In this document: piece after piece, positions 32,935 through 44,119 of the stretch
Layout: every line of letters starts with the position of its first letter
How positions within the stretch are numbered: position 1 is the stretch's first letter
Source of the DNA: Prinia subflava
Taxonomy: Eukaryota > Chordata > Aves > Passeriformes > Cisticolidae
Assembly (NCBI RefSeq): GCF_021018805.1
Contig: NC_086253.1
Location: forward strand, 32,938,083-33,002,082
Length of the DNA: 64,000 bases
Direction: 5' to 3'
Translations under genes and position numbers: made by a program
The notes under the pieces: generated by a model
Database searches by the model: none
Told to the model about the DNA's origin: nothing
The model's input: the letters and a program-made list of their open reading frames with translations, nothing else

Positions 32935-33690
32935 TCGGCAGGGCAGGTGAGAGGTCCCTGGCAGGGCTGCCCCAGAAGGCAGATGAGAGGAGATCCCCAA
33001 CAGGGAAGGTAATGTCCCTGGCAGGGCTGCCCCAGAAGGCAGATGAGAGATCCCCAACAGGGAAGGTAATGCCCCTGGCAGGGCTGCCCCAGAAGGCAGG
33101 TGAGAGGAGACCCCAGCAGGGCAGGTGAGAGGTCTCTGGCAGGGCTGCTCCAGAAGGCAAGTAAAAGAAGATCCCTGGCACAGCAGGATGCCCCATCAGG
33201 CAGGCGAGGGATGATCCCTGGCAGAGCAGGTGCAAGGTAATGTCCCTGGCATAACAAGACAAGATGCTCCAGTAGGCAGGCGAGAGAAGATCCCCAGCAG
33301 GGCAAGTGAGAGGCCCCTGGCAGGGTTACTCCAGAAGGCAGATGAGAGAAGATCCTCAGCAGGGCAGGTGAGAGGTCCCTGGCAGGGCTGCTCCAGAAGG
33401 GAATTGAAAGAGGATCCCTGGCACGGCAAGATGCCCCATCAGGCAGACGAGGAAAGATCCCCGGCAGAGCAGGTGCAAGGTAATGTCCCCGGCATGGCAA
33501 AACAAGATGCCCCAGTAGGCAGGTGACAAAAAGTCCCTGGCAGAGCAGGTAGAAAGTCTCGGGCAGGGCAGGATGCCCTGACAGGCAGGCAAGGAAGATC
33601 CCTAATAGGGCAAGTGGGAAGTCCCTGGCAGGATAGGGCATGATGTCCCAGGAGGCAGGTGGGCTGTCCCCAAGAGAGTTTAAGCATATC
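32935..33690 (+). repeat. Degenerate 57-60-bp minisatellite in the leader
   Basis: Units built on CCCTGGCAGGGCTGCCCCAG and variants recur, for example from 32956, 33016 and 33073. Units diverge towards the right. Confidence 0.85.
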
Positions 33691-33837
33691 CGGGCAAGCA
33701 AGTAAGATATCATTAGCAAGCAGGAAAGCAGGCATAAAGGTGAGGAAACAGACAAGAAAGCAGACAGGCAAGCAAGAAGGAAAGCAAGATTTATGAGCAA
33801 AAAAAAAAAAAAGGCAAACAAAAAGAGCAGCCAGATA

Positions 33838-35384
33838 AACAAAAAGGGAGGCGAAGGGGACTCGGCCGGAGTTCGGGTGTGAGGCTCGGCAGGACGTTCG
33901 ACCTCACCCCGGCAGGGAGTTCGAGTCTCCTAAGCCTAGGGGGCAAGGGGGGCTTGGCCGGAGTTCAGGTGTGAGGCTCGGCAGGACGTTCGACCTCAGC
34001 CTGGCAGGGAGTTCAAGCCTCCTAAGCCTTGTAGGAAAGGGAGGCGAAGGAGACTCGGCCGGAGTTCGGGTGTGAGGCTCGGCAGGACGTTCGACCTCAC
34101 CCCGGCAGGGAGTTCGAGTCTCCTAAGCCTAGGGGGCAAGGGGGGCTTGGCCGGAGTTCAGGTGTGAGGCTCGGCAGAACGTTCGACCTCAGCCTGGCAG
34201 GGAGTTCAAGCCTCCTAAGCCTTGTAGGAAAGGGAGGCGAAGGAGACTCGGCCGGAGTTCGGGTGTGAGGCTCGGCAGGACGTTCGACCTCACCCCGGCA
34301 GGGAGTTCGAGTCTCCTAAGCCTAGGGGGCAAGGGGGGCTTGGCCGGAGTTCAGGTGTGAGGCTCGGCAGGACGTTCGACCTCAGCCTGGCAGGGAGTTC
34401 AAGCCTCCTAAGCCTTGTAGGAAAGGGAGGCGAAGGAGACTCGGCCGGAGTTCGGGTGTGAGGCTCGGCAGGACGTTCGACCTCACCCCGGCAGGGAGTT
34501 CGAGTCTCCTAAGCCTAGGGGGCAAGGGGGGCTTGGCCGGAGTTCAGGTGTGAGGCTCGGCAGGACGTTCGACCTCAGCCTGGCAGGGAGTTCAAGCCTC
34601 CTAAGCCTTGTAGGAAAGGGAGGCGAAGGGGACTCGGCCGGAGTTCGGGTGTGAGGCTCAGCAGGACGTTCGACCTCACCCCGGCAGGGAGTTCGAGTCT
34701 CCTAAGCCTAGGGGGCAAGGGGGGCTTGGCCGGAGTTCAGGTGTGAGGCTCGGCAGGACGTTCGACCTCAGCCTGGCAGGGAGTTCAAGCCTCCTAAGCC
34801 TTGTAGGAAAGGGAGGCGAAGGAGACTCGGCCGGAGTTCGGGTGTGAGGCTCGGCAGGACGTTCGACCTCACCCCGGCAGGGAGTTCGAGTCTCCTAAGC
34901 CTAGGGGGCAAGGGGGGCTTGGCCGGAGTTCAGGTGTGAGGCTCGGCAGGACGTTCGACCTCAGCCTGGCAGGGAGTTCAAGCCTCCTAAGCCTTGTAGG
35001 AAAGGGAGGCGAAGGAGACTCGGCCGGAGTTCGGGTGTGAGGCTCGGCAGGACGTTCGACCTCACCCCGGCAGGGAGTTCGAGTCTCCTAAGCCTAGGGG
35101 GCAAGGGGGGCTTGGCCGGAGTTCAGGTGTGAGGCTCAGCAGGACGTTCGACCTCAGCCTGGCAGGGAGTTCAAGCCTCCTAAGCCTTGTAGGAAAGGGA
35201 GGCAAAGGGGACTCGGCCGGAGTTCGGGTGTGAGGCTCGGCAAGACGTTCGACCTCACCCCGGCAGGGAGTTCGAGTCTCCTAAGCCTAGGGGGCAAGGG
35301 GGGCTTGGCCGGAGTTCAGGTGTGAGGCTCGGCAGGACGTTCGACCTCAGCCTGGCAGGGAGTTCAAGCCTCCTAAGCCTTGTG
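33838..35384 (+). repeat. Eight 193-bp tandem units, each a dimer of about 96-bp half-units
   Basis: The period is exactly 193 bp (GTAGG at 34031, 34224, 34417, 34610, 34803, 34996, 35189). Each unit holds two related halves, one with CACCCCGGCAGGG and one with CAGCCTGGCAGGG, making 16 halves. Every half carries an inverted repeat around GGCAGGACGTT: GTGAGG-C-TCG on the left against CGA-CCTCAC (or CCTCAG) on the right. Units differ at only a few bases, mostly G-to-A. Confidence 0.97.
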
Positions 35385-35492
35385 AAGTTAGAGAGTTCAA
35401 ACAAGACTCAGCAGGGGTCCAAGCCTAGAAAGCCTAGAAAGAAGTTCAGACTTAAGTCGAAAAGTTAAGAGAGATACCTTTAGCAGAAAACA

Positions 35493-36625
35493 ATGGGTGT
35501 GATTCATAGTAGTAAGTGTCATAGCCAAGAGAGAATTTTAAAAAGAGACAGACGAAAAAGTGTCAAAAGTGGGTTGCCAAGAAATTATATTCTGACCCTT
35601 TAAAGTTCAGCAAAGAGATTCAGAATGTTTAGTTGTGAGAGATCAGACAACCTTTAGTTATCTTAAAGTTTAGATTGCCAATCAGAATATTCCAGTTTAG
35701 ATTGAAGCATTGTTAAAGTACTTCGTTTTTCCTTTTATTTTAAGGCCTAAAAACTGAGATGATGTTATAGTAAACAAGCAGACCCTTCCAAAAGGACAGT
35801 AAAGAAGATTCTCCCTAACATCCCCCTAGAACAATTGTCAGACCAATAATATCCTTAAAAGACCACAAAGAGTCCAGATAAAGTTAAGATGACATGTTAT
35901 AGTAAAAGAATATAGCTGAGATTAAAATTACAAAGAGAGTAGTCATAGTGTAAGACCTGAATTCAGTAAATGTGTAACCACTTAAACCAACATCTCTAAG
36001 CCCAAGAAGACCCTGATGTAAAACCACTATCTTATGCAGCCTGCTGGCTAGAAAACTATAAGTAATGAAAATGTGAAAATATGCAAACTCTCCCTCCTAC
36101 CCCAGCTGTACCTCTAGTCTCTTCCTTAACCTCTCCAACAGTTCCCCTTCACCAATTGTGATACCCTCACTTCCCCACTTGGGAGTGGGAACCACCCCTG
36201 CCCAGTGTTTCTCTTGGCCTGTCTCCACTACTGCTCCCTCTACCTGGTGTTTTAGAGGAAGAGACAGATTACAACACCCAATCCAAAGCACCAAGAACAG
36301 AGGAGGTCTTTCCCCTTAGAAAAGTTCCTATAGATTAATTAAAAAGATTAAAATTTATAAATGCACCTTTGACAGCCCCTGAAGCCCAAGACTCTAAGAA
36401 AGAGAGAGGGTTTAGTAGAAGACCCCATTGGAATGTCTAACCAGCTAGACCAGCTTCTGAGGCCAAATAGTTATTTCTAGAGAGAGTTAAACTCTATTCT
36501 AATAGTTCTGTTCACTCCAGAAGAAGCCCAGATAGTCCAGATAGCAAAAAAAAAAAAAAAAAAATAGACTGTGACACCCAAGAGACCATAAGATGCCCTT
36601 AATAGACACCAGCTAAAATTCAGAC

Positions 36626-36662
<37 letters not shown>

Positions 36663-36960
36663 CAAAGCATGAGATACTATAGATCCCTGATAGTGAGAAT
36701 CAAAGTCTACGGTCTACCTCTCAAAACTACTAGACCCAGTAGTTAAGAGATAACCAACTTGCCTGCAAACAGTTGCAGTAACAGCTACCCTAATAAAAGA
36801 AGTCTAAAAGGTTGATCCTGCAAAAGAAAAATTGCTAAGCCAGAAGACTTAACACTAGTTGACTGACTCTAAAATAATGAACACAAGTGACTTAGAATTA
36901 ATCACCCTATGCAGTTTCTCGCTAGAGAACCCCTAGCCAATCTAGAACATGATTCAAAGT
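35493..36960 (+). pseudogene. gag: Gag remnant of the class I-like provirus, riddled with stops
   Basis: The ATG at 35493 begins M-G, as in myristoylated matrix proteins. The frame stops at 35601. Further on, 36090-36300 is Pro-rich like a gammaretroviral p12 region, and two A-runs (about 36545 and 36627) lie in the next part. From 35701 to 36120 there are only three GG dinucleotides, and many TAG triplets stand where TGG is expected. Gag identity rests on position, Met-Gly start and composition. Confidence 0.5.
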
Positions 36961-38428
36961 AAGAAGAAAATTAGTAATTGCAGACAAAGAGAAAGCAGAA
37001 GTGCTTTATGCTTTGTTTTGCTGCTGTCTTTAGTGAGAAGACAGCTTGTCTTCAAGACAGTGGTCATACTGAGTCAGTAGATATTTTTAAAGAACAGAAT
37101 AGTCCTCCTGTTATCAAAAACAAAGTAGTCAGAGAAGTAGTAATTTGCTTGAATACCCACTCACATGAAATCCATCCCAAAGAGATAAGAGAGCTAACTG
37201 ATAAGTTTGCAAAGCCACTCTATCATCTACCAACAGTCTCAACTCACTAGTGAAGTTCTAGATGACTGAGAGCTAGCCAATGTAATTCCCATTCATAAAG
37301 AGTAGAGAAGAGCCTAGTAATTATATGCCAGTTAGCCTGACCAAAGTACCGAGTAAGATGATAAAGCAGTTTATACTGAGAGCTATTGTGCACCACTGAT
37401 GAGATAAACAGAGTATCAGACCCAGCCAGCATGAGCTTAAGAGAAGTAAGTAGTGTTCGACCCCACTAGCCTCCTTCTCTGACCAGGTGACCTGCCTGGT
37501 AGATACATGAAAAGTTGTTTATGTTGTCTATTTAGACTTCAGCAAAGTCTTTGACACTGTTTCCCACAGCTTATACAAGAACACTCTTTGCTAAGTTAAG
37601 AACTGGCTAGATACCCAAGCCCAGAGGGTAGTAACGAATAGTGCTGCATCCAGCAGGCAACCAGCCACCAGTGGTGTCCCTCAAAAGTCTGTGCTGAAGC
37701 CAGTTCTATTTATTATATTTATTAATAACACAGATGAAAGTATCGAGTCCTTCATTAGTAAATTTACAGATGACACTAAGCTGAGAGCACGTGTCCATCT
37801 GTTAGAGAGTAAGAAGACTCTGTAGAGAAACCTAAAATGATTAGATAGATAAGCAAAATCCAAGAAGATAACGTTTAATAAGTCCAAATCCCAGGTGTTG
37901 CATTTTAGCCACAGTAACCCCCTGCAACCTTACAAGTTGAAAGTAGTGTAGCTAGACAGTACCCAAGCAGAAAAAGACCTGAAAGTGCTAGGTGATAACC
38001 AACTAAATATGAGCCAGCAGTATGCCCTGATGGCCAAAGCTAACAATATCGTAGGCTGTATTGAAAATAATGTAGCCAGCAGAAGCAGAAAGGTCATCCT
38101 TTCCTTACACATAGCATTGGTGAGACCACTTAGCATTGGTGAGGCCACTCCTTGAGTACTGTGCCCAGTTCTGAGCCCCTCAGTTTAAAAAAGACATTAA
38201 GATGCTTGAGCGTGTCAAAAGAAAGCAACAAAGCTAGTGAGAAGCTTAGAACACTAGCCCTATAAATACTAGCTGGAAGAGCTGAAGTTGTTTAGCCTAG
38301 AGAAAAAGAGATTCAGAAGTAACATTATCACTACAACTCCCTGAAAGGTAGTTATAGTAAAGTGAGAGTGAGTCTTGTTCTTCAAGCAGCAACTGATAGA
38401 ACAAGAAGACACAGTCTTCAGTGGTGCC

Positions 38429-38459
<31 letters not shown>

Positions 38460-38600
38460 CTGCCTTGAGAAGTAGTAAAGTCACCATTCCTAGATGTGTG
38501 TAAGAAGAGAGTAGATGTAGCACTTAGTGACATCGTATAATTAGAGTTAGACTTAATCCTAGAAGTCTCTTCCAGCCTGGTGATTCTGTAATTCTGTAAC
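36960..38600 (+). mobile_element. CR1 LINE (RT region to 3' end) inside the provirus, G-to-A hypermutated
   Basis: CR1 reverse transcriptase words follow in order: the segment before RT (37000-37060), A-N-V-I-P type (37275), the F-S-K-A-F-D-T-V-S type (37535-37565), G-V-P-type (37670), the A-D-D type (37760), then the 3' end with its ATTCTGTAATTCTGTAAC tail. Compared with the CR1 pattern, GG is systematically AG, GA or AA; 37201-37440 has no GG in its first four lines. Same orientation as the provirus. An A-run at 38430-38458 interrupts it. Confidence 0.87.
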
Positions 38601-39004
38601 TAAAAAGAGGAAAATATGAAAGTCTCTTCCAGGTGCTGCTCACCACACATACCACAGTGCGAACTCCAGAGAGAAGTCAGACCCACGTTACCGGAGTCAC
38701 AAGACCAGTACCGCCCCTGATGCCGGACCAGACCCAACAGGACCACCTGCCACCTCTTCTACGTAGATAACAATTGAGAGACCAAGAGACCTATCCCTAG
38801 TTAAATTGTTATCGAGTGTGTCTTAATTCCTGATAAAAAACCCAAGTTTGAAGGCACCCCTCCCACATCTGCTCAGTCTCCCGCTGGGCAATTCCCCTAG
38901 AGAACTCCTAAATTTCTTTGAGCAGTGTCTACTGAGAGGATACACAGTAGGAAGCTGCAAGTTGATGCGGGCTACAGCCCGATCAAAGAAATAGAGGAGG
39001 GATT
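38601..39004 (+). other. 3' internal end of the provirus with polypurine tract
   Basis: About 400 bp of non-coding viral remnant, ending in the polypurine stretch at about 38987-39004 (AGAAATAGAGGAGGGATT) directly before the 3' LTR. Confidence 0.75.
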
Positions 39005-39753
39005 TGTTATGAACGAAAAAAAAAAAAAAAAAAAAACAACCACCCCACAACTGACCCTCTCCTGGCTAGAGTAACACCCCCCACACCCCAGACAATCTGA
39101 GCAGGGAGAGCTGCCCTGAAGGAAAGTTGCCTGGCAACTTTTCCCTACCTAATTGAAATGTGAAAAGAAGCTGCCCACACCTAGATAGCCCTATTGTCCT
39201 TTGTAACTACCTCATTTAGCAAGAGTAACTTCGGCTAGGACCAGGACAAATGCATATGCATTTGGATATGCAGATAGGGCAGGGCCGCCCCCGTGGATCC
39301 TGGGAGGTTTTTTTGGGGGATACTGCACCCCGGGACAAGAAGCTGGATTCGTCAGAAGAGAATGGGATAGTGCCCTGGCTGAGCGGGGAGTAGATGCACC
39401 TCCTGGCCTGGTTTGAAGATTGGCCATGACCTGTGAGGAGCCTGAATGGGATGGGAACCGGCCAGCTGAGCTGACTGATGTAGAGAATGGGAAACTCTTG
39501 AAACTTTTCCCTGAGGGCAAAGAGCTGACTGCCAGTGCTCTGCCTTCTGATGGTTGACCAGAGAGAACTGCCAGCTGTTTCTATGGGAACAAGGACTCAG
39601 CATCCACTGGGACAGCACCTGCTCCTTCAGATGGCTGCAGTAGTGTGGAAAACTCCGATCAGACTTTGCAATCCTGCTGATGATTTTAATAATGAGCTGA
39701 TCACTTTAATAAAGAGCTGAATATTAATAAAGGCATATGCCCTGTTCTTTTCA
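39005..39753 (+). repeat. 3' LTR of the class I-like provirus
   Basis: Same sequence as 31742-32489 apart from about one substitution (near 39238) and A-run length. Followed by the GAAG target duplication. Confidence 0.95.
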
Positions 39754-40085
39754 GAAGGAGCAGAGTGCCTCGGTCCTCCAAAGTCCAGTTGCAAAACCAA
39801 AACCTTAGCGACCAAGGTAGGGAATTTAAGTGCTTTGGGTGCTCCAAACCTTGACCTCAATGCTCCAAATTCCAAGCACTCAAGCAGTATGGCAACAAGG
39901 AAGGACTAGCAGGCCTTGTCAGAGGAAAACAGGTCAATGGCTGAATGCAGTGACAAGAGATTTCAAGGCTGACCACAAAGGACTCAGAGCCCCAGGCAGT
40001 GGCGCTGCCATTTTTATCTCCTCAAGGCTGGAATCTCTGCTTTCAAATGAGCACCTTGCTTTTTTTTTTTTTTTTTCCCTCAAAG

Positions 40086-40150
40086 AGAATGGTGACCATG
40101 GAAAATGCCGCCCTGATGAAATACATGCCGTTGGAAAATAGCGGCAGCGG
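40086..40150 (+). pseudogene. PAK3-like: PAK3-like plus copy, first kinase exon
   Basis: Ends in E-N-S-G-S-G before GTGAGT, the start of the nucleotide loop. The acceptor differs from the minus copy (CAA-AG instead of CAG). Confidence 0.7.
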
Positions 40151-41118
40151 GTGAGTCCCACCACAGTGACTTCTACACAACCATGGGCCGGGTGAATTGC
40201 TGGTGCAATATCTATCAAATCAGAAGCCAGGCAAGCTGCAAACATATTCAGACACTGGCATTAGTCTGCCCCATCTCTCAGTACTGGCCAGAGTTTGTAA
40301 GCGTGGTCAGAAGGCATTGTCAAAGACACTTGTATTTCATTGCCAGAACCTGCAACCTACCCGTTATCACAGCAGTGAGATAACAGTTGTCCGAACGTTT
40401 CTTTCCAAGAGTTTGCTGAAGGAAATAGTCTGTGGTCAGGAAAAAACTGCACAGTTTAGAAACTGAAATCCAAGATGAAAGAGTAAATTGCCATTATGGC
40501 AGCCTTTGTCCTTCTCAGCTGCCAGAAGGAAGGCAAGGAGGGCAGCGGTTCCTTTCAGTGAAGGATGCTCTCACTTACTCCATTGCTAAAACAAAGGTGG
40601 TGCCTCTTAGAGCATCTCAGTGCTCTTTGGGGATACAGCTTGAGTCCTGAATTCTCATTTCTGGCTGCCGGCAAATACATCTGAAGGTTCCTGGGAGTTA
40701 CTTAGCCACCTGCAGTGCTTCATTTGGGAACTGCCCATAGGGAGAGATCTGCAAGGCGTCCCTCAAAGCCCTAAGCCCTGCCCATAGCCCAAGATGTATC
40801 CACAGAGTACCAAGGCATGGATTACTACTTCTGAAGTACAGGGAAACAGATGTGTGGCCAGAGCTTTGTGGGTGATTGTTGAGACACCATTGTTAACAAG
40901 TGCACAAGGCAAAACATCCATGGACACATATCCTGTAACTGGCCCCCAATGGAACAGAGAAACGGGCTGTTGCAATGTCAGCTCCTTATGACTCCTTTCT
41001 CTAATCACAGGCCACTTTGGCCCAGCTCAGCTGTGTCATTGCAAAATCACTTGCTCCTTGTGCATTGTGGTCTCGTGCCACCACCTTCTAAAGTTACTGC
41101 TTTTCAATGTCACTTTAG

Positions 41119-41231
41119 GTGGCCATAAAGAAAATAAGTCTGGCAGGACCTAGGAAGAAGGAATTAGCCTCTAATGAAATCAAGATCATGAAGAGGCTAA
41201 GGGGTCCAAGTGTTGTAAATTATTTAGGCAG
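41119..41231 (+). pseudogene. PAK3-like: PAK3-like plus copy, VAIK exon
   Basis: TTTAG acceptor and GTGAGT donor. It encodes V-A-I-K-K with the ATP-anchoring lysine, then N-E-I-K-I-M-K. Same length (113 bp) as in the minus copy. Confidence 0.85.
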
Positions 41232-41884
41232 GTGAGTGGTCGTGGTCTTATGCCATGAATGTTTGTTTACACACTAGGAGTATGCAAGGTTAAAGATCCG
41301 CTTTAGCCGCTGGCAGAAAAGAGAGCTGTCAATTATTGGTTAGTTATTATTTCTCTACTCATCTCCAATGGATGGGAAGAGAGTGCGTTTTGTCTGCATG
41401 AGTCTTCCCTGGCACACCTGTAGTTTGAAAATTGTTCAAAAACCTGGACCCTACCACAGGAAGTCAATAGCCTCTAAGTTCTCTGGCTCCGTGTTGTTGT
41501 TTCAGGATTGATGTTTTTCAAGTTTCTTAAATGCTGATGAGCCATCCTAGAGAGGATTTCCCTTGGACTGTTGCCCCTCTTTTCCATAGCTGTCCATGCT
41601 GGGAACACTAGGTGCTCATTTCCAGAAATACCATGAGTGAGAGGTTTTTAATCTTGGCTGTTACTAAACAGCATTTTTCACTTGTTGGCCATCTCAGATA
41701 CCTCCTGTTCACAGCTGTGCCATTCTCCTTGAGACTGCATCGACTGCAACCAGTGCACAGCCTTGAGGGAGTGTCTATTCCTTTTATTCTGTCCTTGTCA
41801 CAAAGGGCCCCGGAAACAAGAATCGAGCCAAAACCCAATGTAGCCGTGCATGTTCATCTGCACGGCCTTGTTTCCTTCTTTCAG

Positions 41885-42002
41885 CTACCTTGTGCATGAA
41901 GAAGTCTGGCTGGTCATGGAGTACATGGATGGAGGCACTCTGAGCGACGTCATCTGTGCGGCTGTCATGTATGAAGAGGAGATCGCTGCAGTCAGTCAGC
42001 AG
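41885..42002 (+). pseudogene. PAK3-like: PAK3-like plus copy, hinge exon
   Basis: 118 bp. Encodes L-V-M-E-Y-M-D-G-G-T-L-S-D-V and I-A-A-V, the PAK hinge and helix D pattern. Confidence 0.9.
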
Positions 42003-42678
42003 GTTAGGGATCCATGCTGTGCTTCCGAGGGCTTAAGCAGGATTGTCTGGGAAACTGGAGCTCAGAAGCGGAGTGATTCCATGTGCCAAGCTTTGTTTCT
42101 GTGTTGCTGGTGTGCTATGGGCAAGCAAGAGCATCTCAAATGAACTGCCTGCCAAGGCCCCTGCACTCCCCGTACTCTGTTCCTGTCCTCTTATCTCCTA
42201 CTGTTGCATTCTAACTCTATTTGTATTTGCTGTTCTCCATCCTGCCTCTCGAAACGTTTGCCTGTCTACACTGCATTCCTTGCCTGTAAAAGCAAAGGTG
42301 CTGGTGGCAGGATTTGAAAAGGAGAGCAAAGACAAAAGAGAGACTCATTGCTCACAGTCCTCAGCTGAAAAGCTTACTAGTGCCGCCAAAATGCTCTTTG
42401 CTTCTGAGCACACCCACTGCAGCAGCAGTCATTCTGATTCATTTGCAGGAGACAGTCTACAACAGCAGTTGCTGTTACTCTTTCCAAAGCTGGCATGCCT
42501 CTCCTTCGAAAGGTGCTGCTCTACTAGTGTTGGAGCAGCAAGGTCTTCCTCTCAGTGGCACCGTGTTCTGCCATGACTCCCCATTCCCCCGGAGAAGGAA
42601 TTTTTAGAGCTGTTTCCTTTCTGTGTGATGAAATCACAGCAGTCATTTTTGCCCTCCTGTTTCTGTTTTCTCTCTCAG

Positions 42679-42778
42679 TGCCTGCAAGGACTGGATTTTC
42701 TTCACTCAAACCGTGTGATCCATCGAGATTTGAAGAGCCACAACATCCTTCTCAGAACTGACGGCTCTGTCAAGCTGG
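42679..42778 (+). pseudogene. PAK3-like: PAK3-like plus copy, catalytic-loop exon
   Basis: 100 bp. Encodes [11 protein letters not shown] and H-R-D-L-K-S-H-N with intact catalytic Asp. Confidence 0.92.
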
Positions 42779-43243
42779 GTGAGTATATTCTCGGTCAGGT
42801 GCAGCATTCCAGGGATGTGCGGTGTGGGGCTGCTTTTGAGTGACTGCCAGCTCACCAAAAATGCAGCTAGTGGGAGTGAAGGGGCCCCTGCTGCAAGCTG
42901 AAGGCACAATTGCAACATGCACAGAGGTGTGACAAGGAACCACAAGGAGACAAGAGCGGTGTTGGTCTCTGTGTGTTTGTGTGTGTGTGTCCCTTCCAGA
43001 GCGAAAGAGCTACAATCAAAACCTTCAGGGCAATAAAGGGCACTGCTGTGAGCAGTGTTTAAAAACCTGGGCATTTTTGGAAGTGGCCAATACCATAGTT
43101 CCTTGGCTTAAGCCCGGAGGAAACCAAGTGTGGACAGTTCTCCAGGAGAATTAACAGCACATTCTTAGACTGAGAGTGGGGAATTCTTTTGCTTGGTTTT
43201 GCTAATTTGAGCTGGCTTTCATTGTATGATGTTTTCTTCCCAG

Positions 43244-43433
43244 CTGATTTTGGCCTCTTTGCTCAGCTCCCCGCTGAGCAGAGTAGATGGAGCTCAGTGG
43301 CTGGCACTTCTGGGTGGATGGCGCCTGAGGTTGTGACAGGTGAACCATATGGCCCCAAAGTGGACAGATGGTCTTTTGGAATTGTGGAAATGGAAATGGT
43401 GGAACGACAAGTTCCTTACCGGAATGAAAGTAG
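43244..43433 (+). pseudogene. PAK3-like: PAK3-like plus copy, activation-segment exon with 7-bp deletion
   Basis: Encodes D-F-G-L-F, G-T-S-G-W-M-A-P-E-V-V and W-S-F-G-I-V. Length 190 bp against an inferred intact 197 bp; 7 bp are missing just before the donor. Confidence 0.88.
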
Positions 43434-43918
43434 GTAAGGTGCAAATACTCTTTGATCCTGCTGTCTTCCTCACCTATCCCACATTCTGTGCCATTGGACA
43501 AAATCCCATTGCCATCTGCTGGCACCACTTCCACCAAGATCCACTTCCAAAGATGTCCCTGCAGCACATCAGCATGTGCTGTAGGTTTGGATGTATCAGA
43601 AGGGAAGGGAGGTAAGCAGTTCAGAAACCTGCCATTTGGGCCTTCAGCCATGCCTGACATTTCCCATTGACTTTTTAAACACTGTTGGAGCTCTGTCTCT
43701 GAAGGAGAGGAATTTTTCAGTGGAATGTTTAGATGTGTTAAAAATACCTTTCCAGCTGGAGGTTTAATCTTTGCAGTTTCAGTTTTATAGAAAAAGTAAG
43801 AAAAAAGTAAAAAGCAAAAGCAAACTAAAAAGCAAAAGAAAAGCCAAAAGAAAAATAAATACCAAAAGTAATGGAGAACGAAAAGGAGCAGGAGAAGGAG
43901 GAGGAGCAGGAGAAGAAA

Positions 43919-44024
43919 AGGAAAAAGGAAAAAGGAAAAAGGAAAAAGGAAAAGGAAAAGGAAAAGGAAAAGGAAAAGGAAAAGGAAAAGGAAAAGGAAA
44001 AGGAAAAGGAAAAGGAAAAGGAAA
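43919..44024 (+). repeat. GGAAAA-type microsatellite
   Basis: (GGAAAA)n inside the intron after exon 43244-43433, preceded by a wider A/G-rich stretch from about 43790. Lys/Glu- or Phe/Pro-rich frames here are by-products. Confidence 0.95.
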
Positions 44025-44119
44025 GAACAACCACCAAAGCATTCCTAAAGCAGTTCTGCTTGCTTTGTCCATTGTTAACAACAGCACAACAATTTTCTTC
44101 CAAACTCTAGCATCTTTCT

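Larger units (their letters stand above)
31742..39753 (+). mobile_element. Complete class I-like provirus, non-autonomous, hypermutated, carrying a CR1
   Basis: 748/749-bp LTRs (31742-32489, 39005-39753) begin TGTTATG and end TTTTCA and are nearly identical. The 4-bp target duplication GAAG (31738-31741 and 39754-39757) and tRNA-Pro-like primer site fit class I. The internal region holds no open gag, pol or env. In order it has a leader, a 57-60-bp minisatellite, eight 193-bp units, a gag remnant with stops, a 1.6-kb CR1 and a polypurine tract. From about 35.4 to 38.6 kb, sense-strand GG is nearly absent while CC is common, the mark of G-to-A hypermutation. LTRs and leader are not depleted. 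Confidence 0.93.

Noticed and set aside
32581..33842. Minus-strand frames of up to 312 codons
   Set aside because: Products of the 57-60-bp leader minisatellite, with no independent protein features.
33838..35384. CRISPR-like array
   Set aside because: The repeats are contiguous 193-bp dimers without unique spacers, inside a vertebrate provirus leader.
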